Shown here: piece by piece, positions 43,084-63,463 of the stretch | How positions within the stretch are numbered: position 1 is the first letter of the stretch | Layout: each line of letters begins with the position of its first letter | Source of the DNA: Semisulcospira habei | Lineage: Eukaryota; Mollusca; Gastropoda; Semisulcospiridae | Length of the DNA stretch: 64,000 nt | Reading direction: 5' to 3' | Assembly (NCBI GenBank): GCA_036245525.1 | Contig: BTPG01000001.1 | Location: 216,167,059 to 216,231,058, forward strand | The notes under the pieces: generated by a model | What the model saw: the letters and a program-made list of their open reading frames with translations, nothing else | Told to the model about the DNA's origin: nothing | The model's database searches: none | Translations under genes and position numbers: made by a program

Positions 43084-43565
43084 CACACCGGGATTAACCC
43101 ATTTAATCACAAGGTTGCTTTTTGTACGTGTCCGCCAACGATGATGTACCATTGAGCGACTTAGCCGACTGCTGCTGCCGCTAGGTGGCGTAAACACAGT
43201 AGGGGCTAAACTCGGTATTCTCAGTGTTTCAGTTGATCGCAGTCCGTGCACAATATCTTGGGTCCTCGCGATATACTGCATGCCACGGGTATGTCATGGT
43301 CTGTTCACAGGCTTTCGTTTTCATCTGGTATATCGCACAGTAGGCTTAGTTAATGTGGTTTACTGCGCTTAGCGTGTCCGGATTCTGTCATCCAATGGGT
43401 CACCGAGTTTAGGAGCGATATACCTGCGGCCTGTAGTGTAGCGCGAGTACTGAAGCCTATGCACACGAACAGGTATCACCCAAGACACAGAGAATAGTGA
43501 CTTTTCCCCTTGTAAGAGCAGCGACACCACACGGCAGCAGGAGAAGACAATTTCAGCTAAGTCGA
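43084..43565. other. Intergenic, nothing recognised
   Basis: Unique sequence without a recognisable gene. Confidence 0.4.
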
Positions 43566-43757
43566 CCATTGCAGGAGATGGATCGACCATGATAATTCAA
43601 GGTAGTGCCAGATTAGCTTGGCGCCTGTTGGCACCAAGCTAATCTGGCACTACCCTTGAATTATCATGGTCGATCCATCTCCTGCAACTGGTGCATAGTC
43701 GTTAGATGACGCCTCCAAAATTGGGAAAATACGGCCGTCGGGCAGAACGAGTTAGAC
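43566..43757 (+). mobile_element. Family A1 element
   Basis: GGAGATGGATCGACCATGAT ... core hairpin ... GTGCATAGTCGTTAGATGAC and GGCAGAACGAGTTAG at the right end. The left end is lost. Confidence 0.88.
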
Positions 43758-43764
43758 ATTTTCT

Positions 43765-44068
43765 GGTTATTTGCTAACATTGTAACAATGCTCATTTGTA
43801 CTGTCCATGTTCATGACAATCCATGCATTTTGCTAACATTGTAACAATGCTCATTTGTACTGTCCATGTTCATGACAATCCATGCATTTTGCTAACATTG
43901 TAACAATGCTCATTTGTACTGTCCATGTTCATGACAATCCATGCATTTTGCTAACATTGTAACAATGCTCATTTGTACTGTCCATGTTCATGACAATCCA
44001 TGCATTTCGCTAATATTGTAACAATGCTCATTTGTACTGTCCATGTTCATGACAATCCATGCATTTCG
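43765..44068. repeat. 59-bp minisatellite
   Basis: Five units of GCTAACATTGTAACAATGCT + CATTTGTACTGTCCATG + TTCATGACAATCCATGCATTTT. Starts a few bases after the A1 right end. Each unit holds the small palindrome CATTGTAACAATG. Confidence 0.97.
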
Positions 44069-44251
44069 CAGACGAAAAGGGATGATTGAGACACCAAAAT
44101 ACAATGCCAATTTGCAACAAGCATTAATTACTAACATATCAACATATCACCCTTCTGAAGCAATTTGCTCATACTGTAACGAAAACATGCTTGTGATGGT
44201 TTACATCTCACGTCCATGCTGTCAACCTCTAATGAAAGAAGACTGGTTGGA

Positions 44252-44322
44252 TTAACTCCCCCTGTGCATGCAGCGGCTAGACCTATTGGCAGTACTGGTG
44301 GATTCAAGACCAAGGGGGTTAA
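44252..44322. mobile_element. Family I hairpin element, complete, TTAA on both sides
   Basis: TTAACTCCCCCTGTGCATGC at 44252 to CCAAGGGGGTTAA ending 44322. 71 bp; the inner arms are partly decayed. Confidence 0.8.
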
Positions 44323-44510
44323 ACAAGTCATTTATCTAGCTTTACACTGCAACATGTGCAAATTCCCAAAGCATAATGGTGTTTCTTACAAAATGTGGTG
44401 CTGCACATAAACAGGAGATGACTCTGTCGTTTTTACATCAATATACGCAGACGTACCGGCATTGGCAGGGTTGAAAATTGACATAATTCGAAGGTGGGCA
44501 ACGACATGTT

Positions 44511-44737
44511 TTAACCCATATCATACCGAGGCTAAAAGCTTCAAATGTGTACACTGACATAATAATGCAAGCTACATTACAGTACTTACAGATAAGGATA
44601 TAGACCAATTGCTTCAGTTCAAGGGTGGTGCCAGAATAGCTTGGCACCTAAAGGCGCCATGCTATTCTGGACTACCCTTGACCTGTTTTAGTCAAACTTA
44701 TTTCACACACTGGTGTATTCCGAATGATAAGGGTTAA
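44511..44737 (+). mobile_element. Family A2 element, complete, TTAA on both sides
   Basis: TTAACCCATATCATACCGAG at 44511 to CGAATGATAAGGGTTAA ending 44737. Core right arm slightly decayed. 44738-45024 after it is unique. Confidence 0.92.
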
Positions 44738-45024
44738 TGTAACAAAATATGCACGCACCAACTGACAGCTTACACTGGCGTAAGTATCATGACTGAAACA
44801 AATTTTCAACCATTTTGAGAAATGACTGACAAAACTTGCCAAGCAAATGTGTGCGGGTTTGAGACTGGACCTTCAAGCTTTAGGCCATAAGATGCAGAGT
44901 CACAGAGCAGCACAAATATAAATTAGTACAAATGTATTCCCCCTTTTCAACCACTACTGTACAACTGCATCAGACTTGGATTTAAACCCTAGCCCAATGC
45001 TGTGTGAAATGTGCACATCTCACA

Positions 45025-45131
45025 ATGGTTTTAGTTCAAGGGTGGTGCCAGAATAGCTTGGCGCCTACAAGCGCCAAACTATTCTGAGTCACACTTATTT
45101 CACACACTGGTGTATTCCGAATGACGGTTAA
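45025..45131 (+). mobile_element. Family A2 element, partial
   Basis: Core hairpin and right arm (TATTTCACACACTGGTGTAT, CGAATGACGGTTAA). The left arm is missing. Its TTAA (45128-45131) also starts the next element. Confidence 0.85.
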
Positions 45132-45343
45132 CCCGTTACATCCTGAGGCTGATTTTGTACAATTATTTGCTTACTGTCCTTTGAAGGGTCTACTGCAGGT
45201 CAGGTGATAGATCAACCATATTAGTTCAAGGGTGGTGCCAAAATAGCTTGTCGGCTCCGGCGCCAAGCAATTCTGGCACAACTCTTGAACTATAATAGTC
45301 AAATTTATTTGAAGCAGTAGCGTATCAGGATGACAGGGGTTCA
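45128..45343 (+). mobile_element. Family A4 element
   Basis: TTAACCCGTTACATCCTGAG ... decayed core ... TATCAGGATGACAGGGGTT. Shares its left TTAA with the preceding A2. Confidence 0.88.
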
Positions 45344-45787
45344 CACTATAATTTCCACTGTTGCATTTCACACTGGATAAAACAAAAACAATACTTGCAA
45401 ATCGCTGCCTCTACAACCTAGTCAGCAAAACCTTGTCAGTGTATACAGCACAGAAACATATATAGCGCAGAATCTGTACACAGAAACATATATAGCGCAG
45501 AATCTGTAAGTGAAAATGTAAAACAATACTGTGGAAACACCGCTACATTCTGACTACTTGTATTCCATGGAAGATCCATACCCAATGCCCTATTCAACAC
45601 TTCACAATGACAAAAGACATCATTTTAACCCGTTCGGGTATCAGTAGTGCTCTTTGCCAAGGTGATTCCTGAAAAGTTAAAACATCGCTTTCTTCACAGA
45701 CTTAACACATGATGATTTTGATTAGCTTTAAGTCAAATTAAATTGTTCAGAATATATCCTGGTCCGGCATATTAGACCATATGGCAT
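45344..45787. other. Intergenic
   Basis: A 28-bp unit (ACACAGAAACATATATAGCG + CAGAATCT) is duplicated at about 45448-45507. No gene seen. Confidence 0.5.
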
Positions 45788-45900
45788 TTAACCCATTTAG
45801 CCTGATGCATTCCAACACCATGATAATTCAAGGGTAGTGGCAGATTAATCTGGCACTGCCTTTGAATTATCACAGTCTATCCATCTCTTGGAAATGGCAC
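45788..45900 (+). mobile_element. Family A1 element, shortened core
   Basis: TTAACCCATTTAGCCTGATG at 45788; the core collapses to GTGGCAGATTAATCTGGCAC. Confidence 0.8.
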
Positions 45901-45909
45901 TTGGTTGGT

Positions 45910-46674
45910 GACCCCTGCCATACTGAGGCTGAAAGCTTCCAATGTGTGCACTGCCTTATGCAAGCTACATTATAGTACTTACAGATAAAGATATAGACCA
46001 ATGGCTTAGTTCAAGGGTGGTGCCAGAATAGCTTGGCGCCTACTGGCGCCAAAAATAGCTACAAAAACGCTGACGAAAAGAAAAGTGTGGAGTTCCAGAG
46101 AGCTGTCACAACACACCAAAGTCCGGATTTTCAACTCCAATGTAAAAGCAGTTCTCCTATATGGAGCAGAGACATGGAGATTGACAAAAACCACAGTCAA
46201 CAGAGTACAGACCTTCATGAACAGTTGCCTTAGAAGAATTTTGAAAATCCACTGGCCAGAGAAGATCAGCAACGTCAGACTCTGGGAGAGAACAGAGCAG
46301 ATAACAGCAGAGAATGAAATTGGGCGAAGAAGATGGGGATGGATCGGTCACAGTCTGAGAAAGCCAGCTTCCAGTATCACTAGGCAGGCATTGTCATGGA
46401 ACCCCCAGGGAAAGAGGAAAAGAGGTAGGCCGAGAAACTCCTGGCGTCGAGACCTCCAAGCAGACATCAAGAGACTGGGAACCACCTGGAGTAGAATCGA
46501 AGGAGAAGCACAGGACAGGAGTTGCTGGAGGTCTCTTGTCGACGGCCTATACCCGGGTAGGGGTGACAGGCGTAAGTAAGTAAGTACTGGCGCCAAGCTA
46601 TTCTGGCACTACCCTTGAGCTATTTTAGTCAAACTTACTTCACACACTTGTGTATTCCGAATGATAAGGGTTAA
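45910..46674 (+). mobile_element. Family A2 element carrying an RTE insertion
   Basis: Left arm from GACCCCTGCCATACTGAGG, core up to CTTGGCGCCTACTGGCGCCAA; then the LINE fragment; then CTGGCGCCAAGCTATTCTGG and the right arm to AAGGGTTAA (TTAA 46671-46674). Confidence 0.9.
46053..46584 (+). mobile_element. 5'-truncated RTE-like LINE in a hairpin apex
   Basis: Encodes the C-terminal RT region (VRIFNSNVKAVLLYGAETWR, WPEKISNVRLWERT, then RRWGWIGHSLRK and GKRKRGRPRNSWRR) to a stop at 46577-46579 and ends in a (GTAA)n tail. Flanked by the 12-bp duplication TACTGGCGCCAA (46041-46052 and 46585-46596). Confidence 0.9.
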
Positions 46675-47130
46675 GTGACACTTGTAAAATGTTGAAAATG
46701 TGACCTTGGAATGAAATGGGTTAACTATTACACTACAGTATGAATGCCACACATATATCTGAATGTTACGAGACAAAAACATGCTTAATTTCTACTGTAA
46801 TTTTAGGGAAGACAATATATACCTGAATGACGTAATATTACATATTAAGCTGTGACTTCATCATCCGACGCGCAATCAAAATAATAAATTACTAATGAGA
46901 CCATCAAGTTTGCGACTATAATGACACAAAATGACAGGAAAATTAAAACTCAGCAAACACGCGTTTTAGACCAGTAAAAATGAACGATGCCAGCGTTTGC
47001 CCTATCTGCTGGGGGGGGACGGGGTGGGGGGGGGGGGGGGGGGGGGGGGCCAATGCAATGTGTGTTGGTGTGTGGTTTGGATCCTCTACAGCTTTGTGGT
47101 GAAAGGCCCAAAATCACAGATCAGCACTCT
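46675..47130. other. Intergenic
   Basis: Unique AT-rich sequence with a poly-G tract at about 47011-47049. No gene seen. Confidence 0.5.
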
Positions 47131-47224
47131 ATTTAGCCCTTTGGCTGTCAGCAGTGTTTTTCTGTCACGATGATTCCTACAGGAACCATGGCGACAAAAT
47201 ACGCTGCTGGCAGCCAAAGGGTTG
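47131..47224. mobile_element. Family C hairpin
   Basis: AGCCCTTTGGCTGTCAGCAG + TGATTCCTACAGGAACCATG + GCTGGCAGCCAAAGGGTT. A clean, short version without loop array. Confidence 0.88.
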
Positions 47225-47349
47225 AACTGGACTTGAATACAGCAGGTCTGACGCAACGCAAAAATTCCTACAAGCTCTGTCCACTGTTGTGCACCATAAT
47301 GTCTTACATTACATTTTGTCTGCTTCACGATGAATTCTTCAACAGAGTG

Positions 47350-47533
47350 TTAACTCCTTGTACCCCAAGACCGAAATCCCCAAATGTTGCCGTTCTCTGA
47401 AGACTGCATTTGCAGTGCAGGACACAGATCAACCATGATAGTTCAAGGGTGATGCCAGAATTCTGTCATCACCCTTGAACTATCATGGTCGATCCTTATC
47501 TTGCTGTGGTGTGTCTGAGGGAGAAGGAGTTAA
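47350..47533 (+). mobile_element. Family A3 element, complete, core deleted
   Basis: TTAACTCCTTGTACCCCAAG at 47350 to GGGAGAAGGAGTTAA ending 47533. The core is reduced to GATGCCAGAATTCTGTCATC. Confidence 0.9.
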
Positions 47534-47534
47534 G

Positions 47535-48109
47535 CTTTAATAATCACCATTTCTACTGGTTAGCCGGCTCTTTATCTTTAATAATCACCATTTCTACTGG
47601 TTAGCTGACTCTTTATCTTTAATAATCACCATTTCTACTGGTTAGCCGGCTCTTTGTCTTTAATAATCACCATTTCTACTGGTTAGCCGGCTCTTTATCT
47701 TTAATAATCACCATTTCTACTGGTTAGCCGACTCTTTATCTTTAATAATCACCATTTCTACTGGTTAGCCGGCTCTTTGTCTTTAATAATCACCATTTCT
47801 ACTGGTTAGCCGGCTCTTTATCTTTAATAATCACCATTTCTACTGGTTAGCCGACTCTTTATCTTTAATAATCACCATTTCTACTGGTTAGCCGGCTCTT
47901 TGTCTTTAATAATCACCATTTCTACTGGTTAGCCGGCTCTTTATCTTTAATAATCACCATTTCTACTGGTTAGCCGACTCTTTATCTTTAATAATCACCA
48001 TTTCTACTGGTTAGCCGACTCTTTATCTTTAATAATCACCATTTCTACTGGTTAGCCGGCTCTTTATCTTTAATAATCACCATTTCTACTGGTTAGCCGA
48101 CTCTTTATC
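47535..48109. repeat. 41-bp minisatellite with a trimeric higher-order pattern
   Basis: Fourteen units of CTTTAATAATCACCATTTCT + ACTGGTTAGCCGRCTCTTTRT. Variants follow the order GGC..TAT, GAC..TAT, GGC..TGT through units 1-11, a 123-bp higher-order repeat, then lose it. Begins next to the A3 right TTAA. Confidence 0.98.
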
Positions 48110-48936
48110 CCAAGCATCAGGCGATAAAATATACGCGACAGTGAAATATTTCAGAGTTGTGAAAATGAGGAAAGCTGCACCAAACATACACAGTTGGCAC
48201 TACAGAAATGACTTGAGATGAACCCTGTGTGCGGTGGTCTATGATATTGGACCTAATGGCTTGAAGCCGCGCAGTACAAAGTGACAGCCCGCCACACACA
48301 TAATGACTGTGAGCATACTGCACTGCACGTGAACAACGACGACCATGCTTTATTTCAAAACGCAAGCTGACGTAGTGACACAACAAGGGAAACGGATACG
48401 ACTTCCACCAGGAACAAAACTCAAATGACCAGCTCTTCATGCAGAAACGGGCTGTAAACGTCCAGTCTCTTCATGTAGAAACTGGCTGTAAACGTCCAGT
48501 CTCTTCATGTAGAAACGGGCTGAAACAACCAGCTCTTTACGCAGAAACCGGCTGAAAATACACCAAGTTAAACGCTGGCCAAAATCCCACAAGATCTGAG
48601 AAACACAACAACATGTCATGAAAATAAAACCTTCATTTCTCTGTACTCATTCACCTGTAACAAACCACGGATGAAGGTCATCGACCGTGACGGATCAAGG
48701 AGGAAGCCTGGTCGGCAAGGCAAGGAGCATGCTGGACACCCAAGATGCCACGCTGACCAGGCTCCAGTCTTGAGCTGTCATGGTCAATCTAAATCCTGCA
48801 ACTGGCATGAAGAAGTTGCAGAATCCTCCCAACTCAATTTCAAACGTTCCTAGTTGTGAAAGTGTTAACCGAAAAAGTGACCACAAAACAAAGCCAAACA
48901 AGTCACCCAGAACAGTGAATCCAGCAAACCTAACCA
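48110..48936. other. Intergenic
   Basis: About 3.5 copies of a 38-bp unit (CCAGTCTCTTCATGTAGAAA + CGGGCTGTAAACGT) at about 48430-48552, and an A1 arm fragment (TGAGCTGTCATGGTCAATCT) near 48772. No gene seen. Confidence 0.6.
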
Positions 48937-49025
48937 TTAACCATTTGCGTGTCGTAGCATTTTAGTCGCCATGATACCTGTGTGAATCATCGTGACAAAA
49001 ACTGCGACCGACGTGCAAAGGGCTG
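48937..49025. mobile_element. Family C-like hairpin
   Basis: TTAACCATTTGCGTGTCG ... CGACGTGCAAAGGGCTGA with GTCGCCATGAT/ATCATCGTGAC inside. Confidence 0.75.
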
Positions 49026-49354
49026 ATGCCAAATACTGAAGCCATAAAATCAAACGGCAACAACAAAAACAGCGCACTGACATTGCAACTCCTTTCACTA
49101 CTGAAATAATGACAAACTTGCTGTAGTTCTTTGAAGAAAAAGCAATCAACAAGATGAGAGCCACAAAAATTCAAAACCTGTACTTTTGGACCAATCACGT
49201 TAGTCTAGAGTTTACTTGAGAAGAGAGCAAATATTGGTATGGACCTAGGCTTGCACAAAACAAAGTCCATGATACTGCACACAGCTGATAACCGGGTTAA
49301 AACACAGCTACATACACAAAACAAAAACCATTCAAATTATTATACACATCTATA

Positions 49355-49432
49355 TAATACTGACAAGCAAAAGAAATGCGACATTTTAGGAATTCCAAAA
49401 ATGTTGCATTTCTTTTGCTGGTCAGTATATTT
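49355..49432. repeat. Family D hairpin
   Basis: ATACTGACAAGCAAAAGAAA + TGCGACATTTT and complement AAAATGTTGCATTTCTTTTG + CTGGTCAGTAT. Near-perfect. 49026-49354 and 49433-49954 around it show nothing else. Confidence 0.88.
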
Positions 49433-49954
49433 AAATATACTGTACATCAAAACTTTCAAGATCTTTAACAAAATCACATGCTTTCTGCACAAAAATGAAC
49501 ACACAATCAATCTCTCCGAGAGAGGGACTTTGTGTATTTTTGTGCTGAAAGCACTCGCACCCTTCTTTTCTCCATGACGCATAAACAGAGAATGCAAGAC
49601 CAAAAACATAGGAGGCAGGCGGAGACTACATATTACTAACTATCAGACTTTACATTTGTACAAATGTACAGGCATCTAGTCAGCATAGTAACAAAGCCCC
49701 ACATACACAAGTTTGCTCACAGCCTTCTTTTTCCTCGCCGCAAAATTAACAGTTCTGATGCACAACCGGTCTGATCACAACACGCACAAACATGCACACT
49801 GAATAGAGGATTGGCGCAAACCATCAGGAGGTCAAGATTTGTATGCTTCATTCCTTCCACACCACTGTATGTGCATACAGCTTTGTTTCTGAAAATTGAG
49901 TTCATTCAGCAACCAAACGCCAACAAAACCATCCAAGAACATGGGTACAAACTC

Positions 49955-50075
49955 GTCTCCGCAAGAGGCATAGATCCTCATGAGCCCCCGCAGTTGCGGG
50001 GGCTCATGAGGATCTATGTCTCTTGCAGTTGGATCTTGTTCACTTTTTGTCGGCAGTGAAGAGATCAACCCACAC
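49955..50075. mobile_element. Family B element
   Basis: Perfect hairpin 49963-50028 with GCAGTTGC apex, then the family B right arm (AGTTGGATCTTG, TCGGCAGTGAAGAGATCAA). The left end is lost. Confidence 0.85.
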
Positions 50076-50294
50076 AGCGGATTAAAAGCCCCGGACACGC
50101 ATGCTAGATCACGTTTGTCCGGGCTTGTCATCAAATGTTCATGTCAAATGCATGCCAATTTTGACCTACTTCTGATTTTCGAAGGTACATTCAGACAAAA
50201 TGAAAAAGAGCCGAGGCACAGGGAGGGGGGGGGGGGGGGGAGGTACGACAACAAAAGAAATTCACCCCTTGCGCGTGGAGACTTCGGTACCGTT

Positions 50295-50328
50295 ACGGCA
50301 CCAATGGCTGCACACACCAGGGGGTTAA
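50295..50328. mobile_element. Family I right half
   Basis: CCAATGGCTGCACACACCAG + GGGGTTAA, right arm only. A poly-G run lies nearby at 50224-50240. Confidence 0.6.
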
Positions 50329-50374
50329 AACATTCCAGACGTGGCGCATTCGGAGTAGTGGCTTTCTGCCGAGC

Positions 50375-50567
50375 ATGCAACTCATTCTCCCCCAGACACA
50401 CCACAGCAAGATACGGATCGACCATGATAGTTCAAGGGTGATGCCAGAATAGCTTCTGGCATCACCCTTGAACTATCATGGTCGATCTGTGTCCTGCACA
50501 GCAACGCAGTCTTCGTAGGACAACGGCAACATTTGGGGGAGTTCGGTCTTGGGGTAGAGTGAGTTAA
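50375..50567 (+). mobile_element. Family A3 element, reduced core
   Basis: CAACTCATTCTCCCCCAGAC ... GATGCCAGAATAGCTTCTGG ... GGGGTAGAGTGAGTTAA (TTAA 50564-50567). Confidence 0.88.
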
Positions 50568-50586
50568 GCATCAAGTCTCGAATGAG

Positions 50587-50654
50587 TTAACCCTTTGGCT
50601 GTCCACTGCAGGAATCACCTCGACAAGAAAATGCTACGGACAGCCAAAGGTTAA
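50587..50654. mobile_element. Family C hairpin element, complete, TTAA on both sides
   Basis: TTAACCCTTTGGCTGTCC at 50587 to GGACAGCCAAAGGTTAA ending 50654, 68 bp. Confidence 0.92.
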
Positions 50655-50819
50655 GAAAACTGAGAAATCATTCTAATTTTGGGATAGATCATTCCCTCTG
50701 ACACCATTTTACATACAAACAGGGTATCCATCACAAATAAATGCTTTCTGAAACAGCAGCACACAAGGATACGAGCAGCTTGTATAAATTTCAAGATGTC
50801 CGCCCATATGATCGACAGT

Positions 50820-50856
<37 letters not shown>

Positions 50857-51564
50857 TTTTCTCTTTGCACAAGCACACGCTGGCAATGAATCTATTCACA
50901 GTCATAATGCCAAAACAAGCAAAATAATATAAACAAAATTCCAGTTGATAAGCATTTGCCGCTTTGTGATTCTGGGTCTCGTGTGGTAAGCACAAGGTCC
51001 AAAATCACAAACCAGCACAAAACAGTAGCTAAGGACCACACACACAAAATCATAGCTTGTTACACTTGTGCAGTGTTTTTTTCATGTACACAGGTGTAGT
51101 CATGTATGTCTGTCATCTGTACACGCAAATCGCGAGCAAAATGTCCAACTGTACAGATTAATTCTGCAAGTGTCGAAACTGAAACGAATTCATGTATCAA
51201 ACCTCAGCCGACATTGATCAGTCCAGTTTTCACCATGACATTCACACACTGTTCAGCTCCAGCATTCATCTTGAAGATTCTTCGGACAGCGCTGATCAGT
51301 TGAAGCGTTCAGCCGAGTTTTCTGCAAGCACACCTCATTCCACGCATGACCATTCAGTGCACACCATCTGTCAGCCCTTCCAGCACTGGGTCCGTTTTCT
51401 AAGCTGACATCACAAACTCACTTCCACGCACAGCAATCCAATTGGAACTACCCAGAACTGTGTGTCTAAACCCTTCATTTTCCACGTCAAACCGCTTCGC
51501 AGACTTGCTTCTACACTGTCTACTACTGTCAAAGCACTGCAGATTTAGAAGGCTGGAGTCGAGA
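50655..51564. other. Intergenic
   Basis: Unique sequence with a (CA)n run at 50822-50851. No coding region recognised. Confidence 0.5.
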
Positions 51565-51690
51565 AGCTGTAGCAACTGTGATAGTTCAAGGGTAGTGCCA
51601 GATCAACTTGGCGCCACAGGCGCCAAGCTGATCTGGCACTACCCTTGAACTTTGGTTGTACTTCCATCTCCTGCCCCAGAAGTGGGGTAT
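51565..51690. mobile_element. Family A1-like hairpin
   Basis: GTGATAGTTCAAGGGTAG, core with GATCAACTTGGCGCC / GGCGCCAAGCTGATC, then CCATCTCCTGCCCC. Confidence 0.85.
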
Positions 51691-52522
51691 GCAGTGGGAA
51701 CTGAGCCATCCAGAAGAAATCATATATCACGCACATGACGCACATTGCTGATCAGAATCAATCTATCTATTTCTGCCTCAAGTCTTTGCGCTCCTCGCAA
51801 TAAATCCATACATGCATCTGCAATGCTCTGGCCCTTATATATAATCTTGACACTTTAAATTCCTATCCTGCTGCCATTTTCGATACCCGACGTCACCTTG
51901 CCATTTGCCATTTGTATTTATACAACCCTCCTCGTCTTGTAACCCTTACTGTCAAGTCTTTGTTGATGAACAATGGTGGTCTGCGACACAAGCATGAATG
52001 TGTCGTAGATGAATAGAAATCTTTGTAGACAAAAAACGGTGGTCTGTGTGTTACAAACATGAGAGTGTCAAAGATGAAACGTAAAGGATGTAAAGTTTAA
52101 ATGCGTCATACATCGTAACAACTGATAAAAAATGTGTTGCATGGCATGAAAAGAAGGAACTGTGTCACACTTACTTTTGACACGTATTGTACATAGTATG
52201 ACTGCCAAAAACGTGTTCTCCATAAATGAAGCATCATAACTCATAAATGAAACACATTATCAATTAATGAAACATGCCAAATCAACTACCATGGTAGATG
52301 ACAAGTATTTTTCACTGACAGATCGTGCAATTTCATCATACAAATAATGATGTTTCAGTCAGTAATGATACAATGTATATCATACACTGAGGTTGTTGGA
52401 AACAATGAAAATTACATAGGCAATCTAACTGTATGGTACGCATCATGTACAATGTGGTGCCGCTGATGGTGACACTGCCAGTCACAACCTCCCTGTTCAC
52501 GCAGCCATGGCCTCTGTTCTGA
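51691..52522. other. Intergenic, nothing recognised
   Basis: Unique AT-rich sequence. Confidence 0.4.
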
Positions 52523-52622
52523 GGTCAGTTGCATGAGCGAGCTTAGTCCTGCACCAGTCACTAAGCAAGGTGCGCCGCTATAGCTGGTGGAGGACTAAGC
52601 TCGCTCTTGCAACTGGCTCCTG
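52523..52622. repeat. Family E hairpin
   Basis: AGTTGCATGAGCGAGCTTAG ... GGACTAAGCTCGCTCTTGCA; shares CACTAAGCAAGGTGC with the copy at 42325. 52623-52939 after it is unique. Confidence 0.75.
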
Positions 52623-52939
52623 GACAGTACCCATGGACGCACGCACAACGGGGTTGACACACGAGTGACAACAGCCTCTTGTCGTGACAAAACAAAACGT
52701 ACAGCGCTCCACTAAAGCCATGTTACATGATCACAATGAAATGGTAGCAAATTCAAAGTGAATTCAGATTATGTTAATTCAAACGAACAATGAAGATACT
52801 TGCAGAGTGTGCAATTAAAATGGGGATGCAGTCATGTTAAATCGAGCAACTAACCAAATTTTTCCACATCGCGCACTGTCGAAAACCCTATCGTTTCCAG
52901 AGCCAAATGTGTCAGATTTTAATATCATCTAAAAGCGCA

Positions 52940-53065
52940 ACATTCGAGTAGGAGGAGATGGACCGACTGTCCTAGACAGAGTTGTGCCTGCCGAATGCCA
53001 AGCAGGTGGACAGGCCCCAAGTTCATCAGGCACAACCCTTAAACAATCACAGTCAAGCCCTCTCC
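52940..53065. mobile_element. Hairpin related to family A, different core
   Basis: GGAGATGGACCGACTG ... GTTGTGCCTGCCGAATGCC ... GCAAGTTCATCAGGCACAAC-like right arm ... GTCAAGCCCTCTCC. The arms are diverged. Confidence 0.5.
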
Positions 53066-53337
53066 CACCACTGGAAGTGAAAGAATCCCCAAAAATGCTG
53101 ATGCAAAAAAACGAACACAAACGTTTTTGCGCGATACCTGGTGCCATTTTGTGTAAATAATCACCCACAAATACGACTGACGGAAGCGAGAGAGAAAGCA
53201 CCTCCTGCTGTATACACCCACCCCAAGTGACCTTTGGTTCCGAAACAAAGGCTTCAATGACATCCGCAAAACAGCCACCACCTCACTCAGCCTGGCTGAC
53301 GTCCTTCAATCCGGAAGTGTAAACAAAGTCTAACTCT

Positions 53338-53445
53338 GCCCACAAGAGGCATAGATCCTCATGAGCAGGCTGTGTAAACAGCCTCCTCATGAGGATCGAT
53401 GCCTCTTGCCGGTGAGACTGCTCACGAGCATCTATGTCTCATCCA
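53338..53445. mobile_element. Family B hairpin with partial third arm
   Basis: CAAGAGGCATAGATCCTCAT + GAGCAGGCTGT / ACAGCCT and the complement, then an extra half arm (CTCACGAGCATCTATGTCTC). Confidence 0.8.
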
Positions 53446-53617
53446 GAAGGACCTGAGTGACTGACCAGACCGTGCGTTTCAATATTCGCATGCATCATTT
53501 GCACAGATCTTTCTTGGTGACCCAATCTGACAGAGGAACTCAGGTGGAACAGACACCTTTGCAGGCTTCCTTCCTCCGGACTCCTTCAAAAACAATCTTT
53601 GGACTCCTGAGCAGTGT

Positions 53618-62483
<8,866 letters not shown>

Positions 62484-62564
62484 CTGAAAGGGATCAACAA
62501 ATTGATATTGTGTATGGCTGTACATTGTATACAAAAGAAATTTGTACAGAACATTAACTATACT

Positions 62565-63328
62565 GCCTGATTGGTTGGTTATACATTGCTTAACGTCCCG
62601 ACAGCAACAAGACTTTCTCAGGACGTGCCTGCACTGCTTGCGGAAAAAAAAAACCAGAATATTGAATGTATGTCGCCAGCGCTAAATACACTAAAGTCTA
62701 ATACGCTAAATAAACTTAATTTCATTTAGCAGCACACATCCAATATCAAGAGTTACAGGCAGCGCAGACAGTAGGAAGAGTTTAAAAAAGGATTGATTGA
62801 TTGATTGTACATTGCTTAACGTCCCGACAGCAACAAGGCTTTCTCAGGACGTGCCTGCACTGCTTGAGAAAAAAAAAAAAAAACAGAATATTGAATGTAT
62901 GTCGCCAGCCGGTCCAATACGTTAAATAAACCTACGCCATGGGGCCTAAATAAAGCTAAGACCATTTAGCAACACACATCCAATATCAAGAGCTACAGGC
63001 AGTGCAGACAGTTGGGAGAGTTTTAAAAAGACAAATACAAATAAATGGACCAAGGGTAGGCAGAAACACATGCCCCAGAATATAGAGGAAAACGCACCCT
63101 GTGGGGCTGACCAGGGTGACCCTGGGAACTAAAAAGTAGTTAACCCCACCCAAGTCCCCCAGGGCAGACCCGGGTGGGGCTTTAAAAAAGGAAAATACAG
63201 GTGAATGGACCAAGGCTAGACAGAAACAAATGCCCCAGAATAGAGGGAAAAGCCCACCCTCTGGGGCTGACCAGGGTCAACTGGGAACTAAAAAGTAGTT
63301 AACCCCACCCAAGTACCCCAGGGCTGAC

Positions 63329-63361
<33 letters not shown>

Positions 63362-63365
63362 ATAT
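62565..63365 (+). repeat. Dispersed repeat R, internally duplicated, with poly-G
   Basis: ACATTGCTTAACGTCCCGAC + AGCAACAAG occurs at 62581 and 62810; the block with CCAGGGTGACCCTGGGAACT occurs at about 63040-63175 and 63180-63330. Ends in about 30 G residues. Reverse complement of 37497-37880. Confidence 0.85.
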
Positions 63366-63463
63366 TGCCTGAAGCTGAATATGAATTCTGGATTATCATG
63401 TGGAAAACTTAAAGCTAAAACCGCCCAGTCCCTGCAGAAATTCAGTCTAACAATTTCCTGTAT

